From contig NZ_LAVA02000016.1 of NCBI RefSeq assembly GCF_000974985.2, positions 149,980-213,979 of the forward strand: a DNA stretch of 64,000 nt, given 5' to 3'. The position numbers were made by a program, and so were the translations under genes. This DNA is from Streptomyces mangrovisoli. Lineage in GTDB: Bacteria; Actinomycetota; Actinomycetes; Streptomycetales; Streptomycetaceae. This document shows, piece by piece, positions 8,799 through 17,286 of the stretch (position 1 is its first letter; every line of letters begins with the position of its first letter). The notes beneath the pieces are model-generated. The model was not told the origin of the DNA. It worked only from the letters and a program-made list of their open reading frames with translations, and did no database searches.

Positions 8799-9155
8799 GT
8801 GGCTGATGCGCAACTCAAGGTGACGGGTGGTGACCAGGTCGGGGAAACCGCGGCCTTGTGGGAATGGCTGCGCGGCGAGCGTGAGCTGACGGGACTCGTC
8901 CGCAGTGCCGCGAGTCTGCCCGGTGAAGGAGAACTCGGCGCCGGTGTAGGTGTGTTGACCGTCCTGTTGGGGTCGGGAGGGGCCTCCGCCGTACTGGCCA
9001 GATCACTGACGGTATGGCTTCAGACTCGTCGCTCGGATGTGAAGATCACGGTGTCGACGCCGGACGGCAACAGCGTGACGGTGGAGGCGACGAACTTGAG
9101 GCCCGAAGAGGCACTGCCGGCCATCACGCGGGTGCTGGACCGTGACGATGCCTGA
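8799..9155 (+). CDS. EACC1-like effector-associated constant component
   Basis: A 118-aa protein with a GTG start. An acidic, Trp-containing head (TAALWEWLRGERELTGLVR) leads into a Gly-rich hydrophobic helix (GAGVGVLTVLLGSGGASAVL) and SLTVWLQTRRSDVKITVS. It ends in a ubiquitin-like-looking TPDGNSVTVEA strand pair. This is the layout I associate with EACC1, described by comparative genomics as the constant partner encoded beside variable effectors, especially caspase or trypsin-like proteases, in predicted multicellular-bacterial conflict systems. The next gene, a caspase, overlaps its stop by 14 nt, matching that context. It may link sensing to protease activation; this role is predicted, not shown. 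The helix could also associate with a membrane. Confidence 0.75.
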   Translation: MADAQLKVTGGDQVGETAALWEWLRGERELTGLVRSAASLPGEGELGAGVGVLTVLLGSGGASAVLARSLTVWLQTRRSDVKITVSTPDGNSVTVEATNLRPEEALPAITRVLDRDDA

Positions 9156-11319
9156 CCGCACCACGTCCCGCGCCATTCTCATAGGGACGAGCACATATCA
9201 GGACCCGCGCCTGCCGTCGTTGCCGGCCGTGGCCAACAGCCTGGCCGGAATGCGCGACATTCTCATCGACCCTGGTCTGTGCGGCTGGCCCGAGGAGCGG
9301 GTGACGGTCCTTCAGGACCCTGAGGACATCAGAACCTTCGTCCCCAGGCTGCGCGAGCTGGTGGAGACGACCCCGGACGTCCTGTTCCTGTACTTCGCAG
9401 GGCACGGCATCATCCTGCCCGACGGACAGCTCTGTCTGACGCTGACGGACACCAACCCCTCGGAAGCGGACAGCACTGCCCTGACGTTCCACAAGGTCCG
9501 GCAGCTCTTGCTGGGAAGTCCCGCCAGAGTCAAGGCGGTCGTGCTGGACTCCTGCAACTCCGGGCGGGCCGTCAACACGATGGCCGACCCGTCCGCCGGC
9601 ACCACCGACATCGAGGGTGCCTACACTCTGGCGGCTTCCGACGGCGCGGCACACGTGGTCCCGCTGGCTGAACAGGCGGGGACCGCCACCTCCTTCACCC
9701 GCGAACTCATCGAGCTGGTACGGACCGGGGTCCCCGGCGCCCCCGAGTGGCTCACCTTCGGCGCTCTCTACCCCCACCTCCAGTTCCGGCTGCTGAGCAG
9801 CGGTCTTCCGCGGCCCCGGCAGGGTTCCACCGACACCGCTGACCGCTTCCCGTTCACCCGCAACGTGGCCCAGTACGTCGGTTCCCAGGTGATCGAGCAG
9901 TACGGACTGGCGATGACGGCGGCCTTCGCGTCCGGCCAGAAGCGTGGGCTCACCGAGACGCGGCTCGCGCAGGCCCTCTTCCTGTCGGGCGAGGCGGTCG
10001 CCGGCTACCTGAGCGGCCGTCGCATCGCCCCCGTGGAAGTGCTCCACGACTTCTTCGACTGCCTCGACGAGCACGGCTGTGGCCTGGACCATGCCGCACA
10101 ACAGCGCATCATGGACCTGCGTGACGCTGCGGATACGGCTGTTGCTCACGACCCGCGGGAGATCGCCGCACTGCAACGGGTCAACCGGGAGCAGGAGGCC
10201 GAGATCAGAGCGCTGCGCTCGGCGTGGGAGCGTGAGCGAACCGAGCACGCACGAGCCACAGTCGAGGCAGAGCAGGAACTGGCCCGTCTGAAGGGGACAG
10301 TCGACGAGCAGGGCAGACAGCTGAGCCACGCGGCGGGCTACACCCGTGCACTGGAAGCCGAGTTGACCGAGATCCGGCGAGAGGCCGACGAGGTCTCCCG
10401 AGAGTTGCGCGTGCTGCGCTCGCAGCTGACGAGACTGACGGATCCCCCTGTCGCGTCCGTTCCCGACGAGGCCGCGCAATCGCTGACGGCCCGGCTCCAG
10501 GCCCCGGCTGCCACCCGGTCGACCACCTCCGGCACGGCGGTCGCCGCCCCCTTCCCGGTCGCCGCACCGGCACCCCGCCCCGCGCAGCCTCGCTACGCAG
10601 CGAGACCCCAGCCGAAACGCACCTGGAAAGCCCGGTTGCGCATCGCAGCGCGCACCGGGAACACGTCGGCAGCCGTGCGGAGCACAGCGATGCTGCTCTC
10701 CCTGCTGCTCCTGTCGGCCGCCGTTGCCACGTTCGCCGCCGCCTACATCCAGCACTTCGCCTACACCCGCCTCGCGTCGTGCACCAAGGACCAGATCAGC
10801 CGGGCGGACACCACCAACTGCCTCACGCAACAAGCCGGAACCGCCACCGACCGAGCGGTCGAGTCCGACCAGGACACGAGCACCTACACCGTCACCTTCA
10901 CCACCGCCGGCGGCAAGCAGGAAACCTGGAACGTCGGCCAGGCATTCCACGACGGCACCCCTGCCGGCACCCACCTCACCCTCAACAGCTACCACGGCAC
11001 CATCGTCACCATCACCCACGGAACCCTGGCCGCCGACCTGGACGACAACACCGCCTTCCTCTCGTCGGAGCAGATGGTGGCGCCGTTCCTCCTGATGGGA
11101 GCCGTGACGATCCCCCTGGTCCTGACCGGAGACCGCTTCTTCATCTCGGTCACGATCTTCCTTGCCCCGTTCACCGCCGTCTGGAGCCTGATCGCCTCGT
11201 TCTTCATCTTCTCCCCCTGGCACCCCGCGCACTGGACGACCACCACCACCGCGGTGGCCCACGCCCTCATCTGGGCACTGATATGCGTGCCGCCGATCGC
11301 CATGGCAGCCGCCGACTGA
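9142..11319 (+). CDS. Caspase-like (C14) protease with XRE HTH, coiled coil and transmembrane tail
   Basis: This 725-aa protein starts at GTG 9142 (ATG 9148 is an alternative), overlapping the EACC1-like gene. Residues 10-240 form a caspase/metacaspase domain with the catalytic His in YFAGHG (His88) and Cys in LDSCNSG (Cys138). Residues about 268-308 look like an XRE-type helix-turn-helix (LTETRLAQALFLSGEAVAGYLSGRR). A charged coiled coil runs from about 343 to 432, followed by an Ala/Pro linker. Membrane segments occur near 515-537, 645-690 (one or two passes) and 704-722, with a short extracytoplasmic domain between them. The protease would be membrane-tethered on the cytoplasmic side. Together with EACC1 it looks like a predicted cell-death or conflict module. 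The HTH may bind DNA or act as an interaction domain. Confidence 0.85.
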   Translation: MTMPDRTTSRAILIGTSTYQDPRLPSLPAVANSLAGMRDILIDPGLCGWPEERVTVLQDPEDIRTFVPRLRELVETTPDVLFLYFAGHGIILPDGQLCLTLTDTNPSEADSTALTFHKVRQLLLGSPARVKAVVLDSCNSGRAVNTMADPSAGTTDIEGAYTLAASDGAAHVVPLAEQAGTATSFTRELIELVRTGVPGAPEWLTFGALYPHLQFRLLSSGLPRPRQGSTDTADRFPFTRNVAQYVGSQVIEQYGLAMTAAFASGQKRGLTETRLAQALFLSGEAVAGYLSGRRIAPVEVLHDFFDCLDEHGCGLDHAAQQRIMDLRDAADTAVAHDPREIAALQRVNREQEAEIRALRSAWERERTEHARATVEAEQELARLKGTVDEQGRQLSHAAGYTRALEAELTEIRREADEVSRELRVLRSQLTRLTDPPVASVPDEAAQSLTARLQAPAATRSTTSGTAVAAPFPVAAPAPRPAQPRYAARPQPKRTWKARLRIAARTGNTSAAVRSTAMLLSLLLLSAAVATFAAAYIQHFAYTRLASCTKDQISRADTTNCLTQQAGTATDRAVESDQDTSTYTVTFTTAGGKQETWNVGQAFHDGTPAGTHLTLNSYHGTIVTITHGTLAADLDDNTAFLSSEQMVAPFLLMGAVTIPLVLTGDRFFISVTIFLAPFTAVWSLIASFFIFSPWHPAHWTTTTTAVAHALIWALICVPPIAMAAAD

Positions 11320-11471
11320 ACCCCTGCGCCGCCCGGCATCCGGCGGATGACCGGGGGTGAGGAATCGCCCGGGAAACGGGGATGTGGGCCTGCTCGGCGA
11401 AGCGAGTGCTGCGAGAGACTGGTCAGGATCGGAGAAGCGTCCGCGGCCGTGCGACCTCTAGCGTGGTGGTC

Positions 11472-12110
11472 ATGGCAACCACTACTTCCACCGCAGCCCG
11501 GGTATCCCTCACCTCCGTCACTCTTGAGGTGGCCGACGTCGAGGCCGCCCGCGTCTTCTACACCGCCTTCGGCGTCGACACGTGCGTACGCCTGCGGCCC
11601 TCCACGGCCCCCACGACCGGTTTCCGCGGCTTCACGATGGCGCTGACAGTTGCCGGACCCGGCGCTGTGGACGGCTTCATCGCCGCCGCCGTGGGCGCCG
11701 GCGCCACCGTGCTGAAGCCCGCCGCGAAGTCGCTGTGGGGTTACAGCGGCGTCGTGCAGGCACCGGACGGGACGACCTGGAAGATCGCGACATCGGCGAA
11801 GAAGGACACCGGGCCCGTAGCCCTCGAGATCGACGAGGTCGTGGTCCTGATCGGCGTCGAGGACGTGAAGGCCACCCGGCAGTTCTACGTCGGACGGGGG
11901 CTGACCGTGGCCAAGAGCTTCGGCGGCAAGTACGCCGAGTTCGCCCCCGGCGACTCCAGCATCGCCAAACTGGCCCTGTACAAGCGCCGCGCCCTGGCCA
12001 AGGACCTCGGCGTCCCCGCCGAAGGCACCGGCTCGCACCACATCGTCCTCGGCGGCACCGAAGACAGCTTCACCGACCTTGACGGCTTCGCCTGGGAGGC
12101 CGGCGCGTAG
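11472..12110 (+). CDS. VOC superfamily (glyoxalase-like) protein
   Basis: A 212-aa protein with two beta-alpha-beta-beta-beta halves. The first half runs from VSLTSVTLEVADVEAARVFY to the GYSGVVQAPDGTTWKI strand, the second from LEIDEVVVLIGVEDVKATRQFY to the GLD-like end SFTDLDGFAWE. The repeated 'D-v-e-a-a/t-r-x-F-Y' helices are diagnostic of vicinal oxygen chelate proteins. The ATG at 11472 follows a weak purine-rich region; the longer frame from 11382 has no family-like residues. Metal ligands cannot be assigned with confidence. Such proteins include glyoxalases, dioxygenases and drug-binding resistance proteins. The DUF1801 gene follows 66 bp downstream on the same strand. Confidence 0.8.
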   Translation: MATTTSTAARVSLTSVTLEVADVEAARVFYTAFGVDTCVRLRPSTAPTTGFRGFTMALTVAGPGAVDGFIAAAVGAGATVLKPAAKSLWGYSGVVQAPDGTTWKIATSAKKDTGPVALEIDEVVVLIGVEDVKATRQFYVGRGLTVAKSFGGKYAEFAPGDSSIAKLALYKRRALAKDLGVPAEGTGSHHIVLGGTEDSFTDLDGFAWEAGA

Positions 12111-12176
12111 CCCGTCCCGACGCCAGACCGCACATCCGCACGGCCCCGTCCTACCGCGTACGAGAGGAAGACCGCC

Positions 12177-12641
12177 ATGCCGTCCAGGAAGTCGCCCGCC
12201 GAGAAGTACGAGGGATTCACCGCCGACGAGCGGGCCGCTATGAAGGAGCACGCACAGGAGCAGAAGAAGGCGGCAGCGCGCAGCGGCGGGTCGAAGGCTC
12301 AGAAGGAGGCGGCGGCGGAGCAGGACGTACTGGCGAAGATCGCCGAGATGCCGGAAGCGGACCGGACCCTGGCCGAGCGGATCCACGAGATCGTCCGCGC
12401 CACGGCTCCCGGCCTCGCGCCCAAGCTGTGGTACGGGATGCCCGCGTACGCCCGGGACGGCAAGGTCGTCTGCCACTTCCAGAGCGCGGAGAAGTTCAAG
12501 ACGCGGTACGCCACGCTCGGCTTCAGCGACCAGGCGGCACTCGACGACGGCGCGGTGTGGCCGACCGCCTACGCCCTGAAGAACCTGACCGCGGCGGACG
12601 AAGAGCTGATCATCGCCCTGGTGAAAAGGGCGGCCGGCTGA
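12177..12641 (+). CDS. DUF1801-domain protein (YdhG-like)
   Basis: A 154-aa protein, ATG with GAGAGGAAG Shine-Dalgarno sequence. The first 50 residues are Lys/Glu/Ala-rich and helical ([20 protein letters not shown]), as in DUF1801 proteins with a basic extension. The core then reads [35 protein letters not shown], with the conserved W-Y-G-M-P-A-Y signature of the family, and [16 protein letters not shown]. The family is small, cytosolic and of unknown function, related to iron-chaperone-annotated YdhG. A hairpin terminator lies 40 bp after the stop. Confidence 0.88.
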   Translation: MPSRKSPAEKYEGFTADERAAMKEHAQEQKKAAARSGGSKAQKEAAAEQDVLAKIAEMPEADRTLAERIHEIVRATAPGLAPKLWYGMPAYARDGKVVCHFQSAEKFKTRYATLGFSDQAALDDGAVWPTAYALKNLTAADEELIIALVKRAAG

Positions 12642-12680
12642 GGCCGGCTCGAAAACGCGCCGAGAGCACGCCGGGCGGAG

Positions 12681-12705
12681 CGACAGCCGAAACCGGAGGC
12701 TGTCG
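12681..12705 (+). terminator. Hairpin downstream of the DUF1801 gene
   Basis: CGACAGCC (12681-12688) pairs perfectly with GGCTGTCG (12698-12705) across a 9-nt loop, 40 bp after the DUF1801 stop. Confidence 0.5.
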
Positions 12706-12972
12706 CCGCCAAGGACCGGCGCCGCCCCCGCGCTCGCGGCGACGGTCCCTCGGCGTACGCGGCGACCCACCGCGGGCTCTGCTCACCGCGTGCGTGGGGA
12801 AGGTCGCGGGCGGGAGGCACACTGCTCGTTCCACGGTCGGGGCCGGCCGCCGGTGAGGGTGTCCGTACGGCCTGGGCCGGCGGCGGCGGGGTTCGGGGCT
12901 TGTCAGGCGTCGTAGGGCCGGACGGGGCGTTCATGCGGTGTTCCTCGCCGGGGCGTACGTCCTCGGGACGCG
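12706..12972. other. Intergenic stretch, no supported gene
   Basis: Several Arg/Pro-rich frames are open here, but none looks like a protein family member. It separates the convergent DUF1801 and uridine kinase genes. Confidence 0.5.
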
Positions 12973-13614
12973 TCACACGGCGAGTGCCGGGATTGCGGAG
13001 GCACCGGGCACAGCGCGCACCCCTCGTGCCTGCGAGGGTGCCGCGGGCGACTGCGCGAGGGCCGGGCCGATCAGCGGCATGACGGCCGCCAGCATCTCCG
13101 CCTCGCTCGCGGTCCCGTCCACGACCAGATCGGCCGCTGCCCGGGAGGGCGCGACATGGTCCGCGTGGCGATCCCTGCCGGTCTGCAGGTAGTTGCGCAG
13201 GGACAGTCCGGGGTCCTGCCGCTGGACCTCGATCTTCCTCAGGATCTTGCGCGCCAGGCGTATGTCGTCGGGCGTCTCGACGTACACCCGCCAGGCCGCC
13301 CGCCGGAGCACGGACGGCAGTGACAGCGCGAACAGGCCCTCGACTACCACCAGCCGCACCCCGGGCCGCAGCAGCGCCGCGTCGACGGCGTGCGCCGCCG
13401 CCCTCTCGTCGATCGATCCCGGATGGTTCCAGTCGAGGACGGGGTGCCCGTCGGCACTGACGGTCCACACACCGTTCAGCCGGTCGTGCGCGGGCACGTA
13501 GTAGTCGTCCAGATGGACCAGTGCCACGCTCTCGGGATGCTGCAGCGACAGGGCCTCGGCAAGGGTGGACTTGCCGGACGCGGTGCCGCCTGCAACCGCC
13601 AGTACACCCGTCAT
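12973..13614 (-). CDS. udk: Uridine kinase family protein
   Basis: A 213-aa protein on the minus strand with GAGGAGCG upstream of the ATG. Walker A AGGTASGKSTLAEAL lies at residues 8-22. LVHLDDYYVPAHDRL (about 32-46) is the uridine kinase/PRK substrate loop with paired acidic and Tyr residues, and WNHPGSIDE and VVVEGLFAL are the nucleoside and Walker B-like strands. It would phosphorylate uridine/cytidine for pyrimidine salvage. The last 30 residues are an Ala/Pro-rich tail beyond the usual end. It is convergent with the DUF1801 gene and stands alone. Confidence 0.88.
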   Translation of the reverse strand: MTGVLAVAGGTASGKSTLAEALSLQHPESVALVHLDDYYVPAHDRLNGVWTVSADGHPVLDWNHPGSIDERAAAHAVDAALLRPGVRLVVVEGLFALSLPSVLRRAAWRVYVETPDDIRLARKILRKIEVQRQDPGLSLRNYLQTGRDRHADHVAPSRAAADLVVDGTASEAEMLAAVMPLIGPALAQSPAAPSQARGVRAVPGASAIPALAV

Positions 13615-14096
13615 ACCGGGCGCTCCTCATGTGCTCAAAGGGGGATAGACGCAGCGGCTGGACAAGCCGAGTCCAGGGAATGTACGGCGGCGTGATCCCC
13701 GATGGCAAGCAGACGAACGCGGCCCGGTCCGGCGTGCTCCAGCGCCGCGGCGTTCGGCGGGCGTGCGCACCGTCTCGGCGCTGCGCGGCCGGGCTGGCAT
13801 CCGGATCCTTCCCGGCCGCCGTTTGCCGCAGGAGTGGCGGCTGCGGGTGCCGTAGCCCGAGCCCCGCAGCTGCTCCTGCCGGGGCTGCCGTCGGCGCTGT
13901 GGCCGAGGCGGGCGGGCCTGCCGCCCATCAAGCGGGAGCGTCTGTGGACCAGCTTCCCGCACCTGCTCCGCCGGCGGTCGCGATTGCCGGCTGGCTGCCG
14001 TTTTTGCGGGCGGGCCGGTGCGGGTCGGTTTCGACCACGCGGGGCCGGCGGAGGATTAGTGTCTGACGCATGGTCACAGCTCGGTGAGGGGGGCGT
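13615..14096. other. 482-bp region without an identifiable gene
   Basis: Frames on both strands are open because of high GC, but they are Arg/Pro/Ala-rich and show no domain. The last 20 bp hold the GAGGGGGG ribosome-binding site of the 161-aa gene. Promoters for the divergent udk gene and the NLR-like operon must lie here, though no clear -10/-35 pair was recognised. Confidence 0.5.
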
Positions 14097-14582
14097 ATGA
14101 CGGGCATCGAGGTCGCGGTCGGGTATGTCTTCGCGTGGCTGGTGCGCAAGGCCGGGCGGCTGGCGAGGGGGGCGGACGCGGAGGTCGACCGCGGGCTGGA
14201 CGCAGGCATGGAACGGCTTCACGACCTGGTGAGCCGCAAGTTGGGACGCGATCCCGCGCTGGAGCGGGCGGCGGAAGAGGCCGAGTCCGGGCAGGGCGAG
14301 CCCTCGGAACGGACCAGACGCCGACTGACGGACTCCCTGGAGGACGCTGCCGAGCACGACCCGGACTTCACCCAGGCCCTGCTGGCCCTGGTGGAGCAGT
14401 TGCAGGCCACCGGGACGGCAGCGACCGTGTCCGGTGGCGTGTCGGCGTCCGACGACGGCCAGGCCGTCGCCGGCAGCGTGGACATCACGGCAGATCGCGG
14501 CTCGGCTGCCGCGCTGAGGATGGGCGACGTGACGATCGGGTCCGCGCCACACCCTCACCGGCCGGGCCCGGACCAGGGCTGA
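14097..14582 (+). CDS. Small helical companion of the NB-ARC protein
   Basis: A 161-aa protein, ATG with GAGGGGGG Shine-Dalgarno sequence. The N-terminus (IEVAVGYVFAWLVRKAGRLA) is a hydrophobic or amphipathic helix. Charged helices follow (ADAEVDRGLDAGMERLHDLV, SERTRRRLTDSLEDAAEHDP), then a Gly/Ala/Ser beta tail (TVSGGVSASDD, AVAGSVDITADRGSAAAL, MGDVTIG). Streptomyces proteins of this shape are often annotated vaguely as chromosome-partitioning proteins and sit before NB-ARC/TPR genes. The NB-ARC frame opens at the stop (CTGA). The beta tail resembles a motif at the start of that next protein (VIIATAGSVAAESIG), suggesting a shared assembly or sensing element. Function unknown. Confidence 0.75.
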   Translation: MTGIEVAVGYVFAWLVRKAGRLARGADAEVDRGLDAGMERLHDLVSRKLGRDPALERAAEEAESGQGEPSERTRRRLTDSLEDAAEHDPDFTQALLALVEQLQATGTAATVSGGVSASDDGQAVAGSVDITADRGSAAALRMGDVTIGSAPHPHRPGPDQG

Positions 14583-16948
14583 CCGCACCCGGCACCGACC
14601 TCACCAGCCCGCCCGGCGCCTCGTACGACGGCTCGGGCAGAGTCATCATCGCGACGGCCGGCAGCGTTGCCGCGGAGAGTATCGGCCACCTCCACCAGCA
14701 CCATCACGCCGCGCCGCGCGAACCCGCTCCCTGGCCGCATCAGGTCGGGGTCGTACCGCCTCGGGCGCAATGGTTCCAGGACCGGGCCGAGACCGACCGG
14801 CTGGCCCAGCTCCTGGCCACCGGCGGGACAGCGGTCGTCGAATCCGCTCACCAGGCACGGGTGGGCGGGGTGCTGGTGGGGATGGGCGGGGTCGGCAAGA
14901 CCCAGCTTGCCGCCCACTACGCCCGCACCGCCTGGCAGCAGGGCGAGCTGGACGTGCTGGTGTGGATCACTGCGAGCAGCCGTACGGCCGCCGTGACCGG
15001 GTACGGGCAGGCCGGCGTCGAACTGCTCGGAGCGGAAGAGGGCGGTCTGGACAACGGCGGCCCGGAAAGGGCGGCTCAGAGATTCCTGGCGTGGCTGGAA
15101 CCCAAGCCGCAGCAGGCGCCGTGCCGGTGGCTGGTCGTCCTGGACGACATCGCCGATCCCGCCGACCTGCGCGGACTGTGGCCGCCCTCCAGCCCGCAGG
15201 GCCGCACCGTCGCCACCACCCGCCGCAAGGACGCGGCCCTCACCGGAGGCGGCCGCCGTCTCATCGAGATCGGCCTGTTCACCCCCGACCAGGCCCTGGC
15301 CCACCTCACCAGCGCCCTGGCCAGGTTCGGCCGTCACGAACCCGAGCCGGAGCTCACCGCCCTCGCGGAGGATCTGGGCTGTCTGCCACTGGCCTTGTCG
15401 CAGGCCGTCGCCTACCTCATCGACACCGGCAGTGGCTGTCGCGCCTACCGGGACCTGCTCAGCGACCGCACCCGCGCCCTGGCCGACACCGCCCCCGACA
15501 CCCTGCCCGACGACCAGACCCACACCGTGGCCGCCACCTGGACCCTGTCCTTGGAACGCGCCGACACCCTGCGCCCGGCCGGCCTGGCCCGCCCCGTGCT
15601 CCAGCTCGCCGCCTTCCTCAGCCCCAACGGCATCCCCGCCACCGTCCTGACCAGCCAACCCGCCCTCACCCACCTGACCGGCCACCTGGCCGCCGCCGGT
15701 CCGGTCACGGCGGAACAGGTCCAACTGGCCCTGGGGGCGCTGCGCAGGCTCAGCCTCATCGACCACAGCGCCGACAGACCCCATCAGGCGGTCCGCGTCC
15801 ACCAGCTCGTCCAGCGCGCCGTCCGCGACAGCCTCACCCCTGCCCAGCGCCACCAGCTGGCCCGGACCGCCGCGGACGCCCTCCTCGGCGCCTGGCCCGA
15901 GACCGAGCGTTACACCGCCCTCGCCACAGCCCTGCGCGCCAACACCGCCGCCCTCGCCACCACCGCCGAGGACGCGCTGTACGAGCCCGACGCCCACCCC
16001 GTGCTCCACCGGGCAGGCTGGAACCTCGGAGAGTCCGGCCAGACCACCGCTGCCGCGAACTACTTCGAGCAGCTCACCGAAGCCACCACCCGCCACCTCG
16101 GCCCGGACCACCCCTCCACCTTCACCGCCCGGGAAGGGCTCGCCTGGTGGCAGAGGGAGGTGGGGGACGCGGCCGGGGCTGCCGACACCTACGCCAAGCT
16201 CCTCCAGCACCAACTGCGCATGCCAGGACAGGACGACTGGTCCATTTTCGCCACCCGGTACAGCCTCGGCCACCAGCTGGGGAAGGCGGGGGACGCGGCC
16301 GGAGCCGCCGACGCCTTCGCCCAACTCCTCGAGCACGAGCTGAGAGTGCTGGGCCCGGACCACGCCCACACCTTCGTCGCGCGGCAAGAGCTCGCCTGGT
16401 GGCGGGGAGAGGCGGGCGACGCGGCCGCGGCCGCCGACGCCTTCGCGGAACTCCTGCGCGACAGGGCCCGGGTGCAGGGCCGGGACCACGCGTCCACCCT
16501 TGACACGTGGCACTGCCTCGCCCACTGGCGGGGGGAGGCGGGGGACGCGGCCGGGGCTGCCCGCGCCTACGGCGAACTCCTGGACGGCCAGTCGCGGACG
16601 CTGGGCCCGTTCCATCCAGACACGCTCAGCAGCCTGGACAGCATCGCCCACTGGCGGGGAGAGGCAGGGGATGCGGACGGGGCCGCCCAGGCCTACGCCC
16701 ACCTCGTGGACGCCCGGTCGCGGACGGTGGGCCCGGACGACCCCGACACCCTCACCAGCCTGGACCGCCTCGCCCATTGGCTGGGGAAGGCGGGCAACGC
16801 GGCGGGAGCCACCCAGGCCTACGGCGAACTCCTGGAGGCCCGGTCGCGGACGCTGGGCCCGGACCACCCCGACACCCTCACCACCGAGCGCAACCTGACC
16901 TGTTGGTGGAGGAAGGCGTGGGGCCCCGAGGCCGATGCCGGGCAGTGA
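14579..16948 (+). CDS. NB-ARC ATPase with C-terminal TPR repeats (NLR-like)
   Basis: About 789 aa. After a short beta motif and His cluster comes the conserved VPPRAQWFQDRAETDRLAQL lead-in. The NB-ARC core has P-loop GMGGVGKTQLA at about 101-111, Walker B WLVVLDDI and the downstream LGCLPLALSQA (GLPLA-like) box. The C-terminal 300 residues contain about six TPR-like units of 42 aa with consensus LAHWRGEAGDAAGAAxAYGELL, ending xDHPDTL. Such STAND ATPases sense a ligand through repeats and then oligomerise. No effector domain is visible, so the 161-aa partner may supply it. The start is problematic: between 14164 and the P-loop there is no in-frame ATG, GTG or TTG, only the CTG at 14579 overlapping the upstream stop. 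A CTG start, a -1 frameshift fusion or a sequence error are the options. Confidence 0.8.
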   Translation: MTAPGTDLTSPPGASYDGSGRVIIATAGSVAAESIGHLHQHHHAAPREPAPWPHQVGVVPPRAQWFQDRAETDRLAQLLATGGTAVVESAHQARVGGVLVGMGGVGKTQLAAHYARTAWQQGELDVLVWITASSRTAAVTGYGQAGVELLGAEEGGLDNGGPERAAQRFLAWLEPKPQQAPCRWLVVLDDIADPADLRGLWPPSSPQGRTVATTRRKDAALTGGGRRLIEIGLFTPDQALAHLTSALARFGRHEPEPELTALAEDLGCLPLALSQAVAYLIDTGSGCRAYRDLLSDRTRALADTAPDTLPDDQTHTVAATWTLSLERADTLRPAGLARPVLQLAAFLSPNGIPATVLTSQPALTHLTGHLAAAGPVTAEQVQLALGALRRLSLIDHSADRPHQAVRVHQLVQRAVRDSLTPAQRHQLARTAADALLGAWPETERYTALATALRANTAALATTAEDALYEPDAHPVLHRAGWNLGESGQTTAAANYFEQLTEATTRHLGPDHPSTFTAREGLAWWQREVGDAAGAADTYAKLLQHQLRMPGQDDWSIFATRYSLGHQLGKAGDAAGAADAFAQLLEHELRVLGPDHAHTFVARQELAWWRGEAGDAAAAADAFAELLRDRARVQGRDHASTLDTWHCLAHWRGEAGDAAGAARAYGELLDGQSRTLGPFHPDTLSSLDSIAHWRGEAGDADGAAQAYAHLVDARSRTVGPDDPDTLTSLDRLAHWLGKAGNAAGATQAYGELLEARSRTLGPDHPDTLTTERNLTCWWRKAWGPEADAGQ
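16090..16890 (+). repeat. 126-bp tandem coding repeats (TPR units)
   Basis: The 3' third of the NB-ARC gene consists of about six 126-bp units, each encoding 42 residues, with strong similarity between neighbours at DNA level (recurring 'gcggggagaggcgggg' and 'gcccggaccac' blocks). Such repeats allow unequal recombination and repeat-number change. Confidence 0.75.
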
Positions 16949-17094
16949 TCCCGGGTACGACGTATGCTGCGCGGCGCGAACGCCAAATCGTCCTCACGGC
17001 CCTGGCGAGGACCCACGGTGACGCCGGGGCCAACCTCACCGAGCAGTACCCGAGGGGGCACGGCCAACGGGCAGCGCCACCGCGTGGCCGTCAC

Positions 17095-17286
17095 CGAGTC
17101 GGCGTGACCGTCATCGCCCCTGGGGTGATGGACACCCCGTTCTGGGACGAGCGCGGCGGGACCCCCGAGGCGGCGCCGGCGATGACCGCCGAGAAGATCG
17201 CGGACACGATCGTCTACGCCGTCAACCAGCCCGCGGGCGTGGACATCAACCAGATCACCATGCGGCCGACCGGACAGCTCGGCTGA
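17095..17286 (+). pseudogene. C-terminal remnant of a short-chain dehydrogenase
   Basis: The frame reads VGVTVIAPGVMDTPFW, then MTAEKIADTIVYAVNQPAGV and DINQITMRPTGQ before TGA at 17284-17286. This matches the last quarter of classical SDRs: the 'V-x-P-G-x-x-x-T-x-F' loop after the catalytic helix and the C-terminal 'VDINEIxIRPT' strand. No Rossmann glycine motif or YxxxK is found upstream; the preceding sequence back to the NB-ARC stop is not SDR-like. It is a truncated relic, without a plausible start. Confidence 0.6.

Noticed and set aside
9124..11262. 712-aa minus-strand frame opposite the caspase gene
   Set aside because: Gly/Arg/Val-rich composition and no domain; the caspase frame has catalytic residues and membrane segments.
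12569..13708. 379-aa minus-strand frame across the udk gene
   Set aside because: It is out of frame with the uridine kinase motifs and Arg/Pro-rich.
14084..14582. NB-ARC frame starting at GTG 14084
   Set aside because: The GTG lies in the ribosome-binding site of the 161-aa gene, and the frame up to 14579 is an Arg/Gly-rich shadow.
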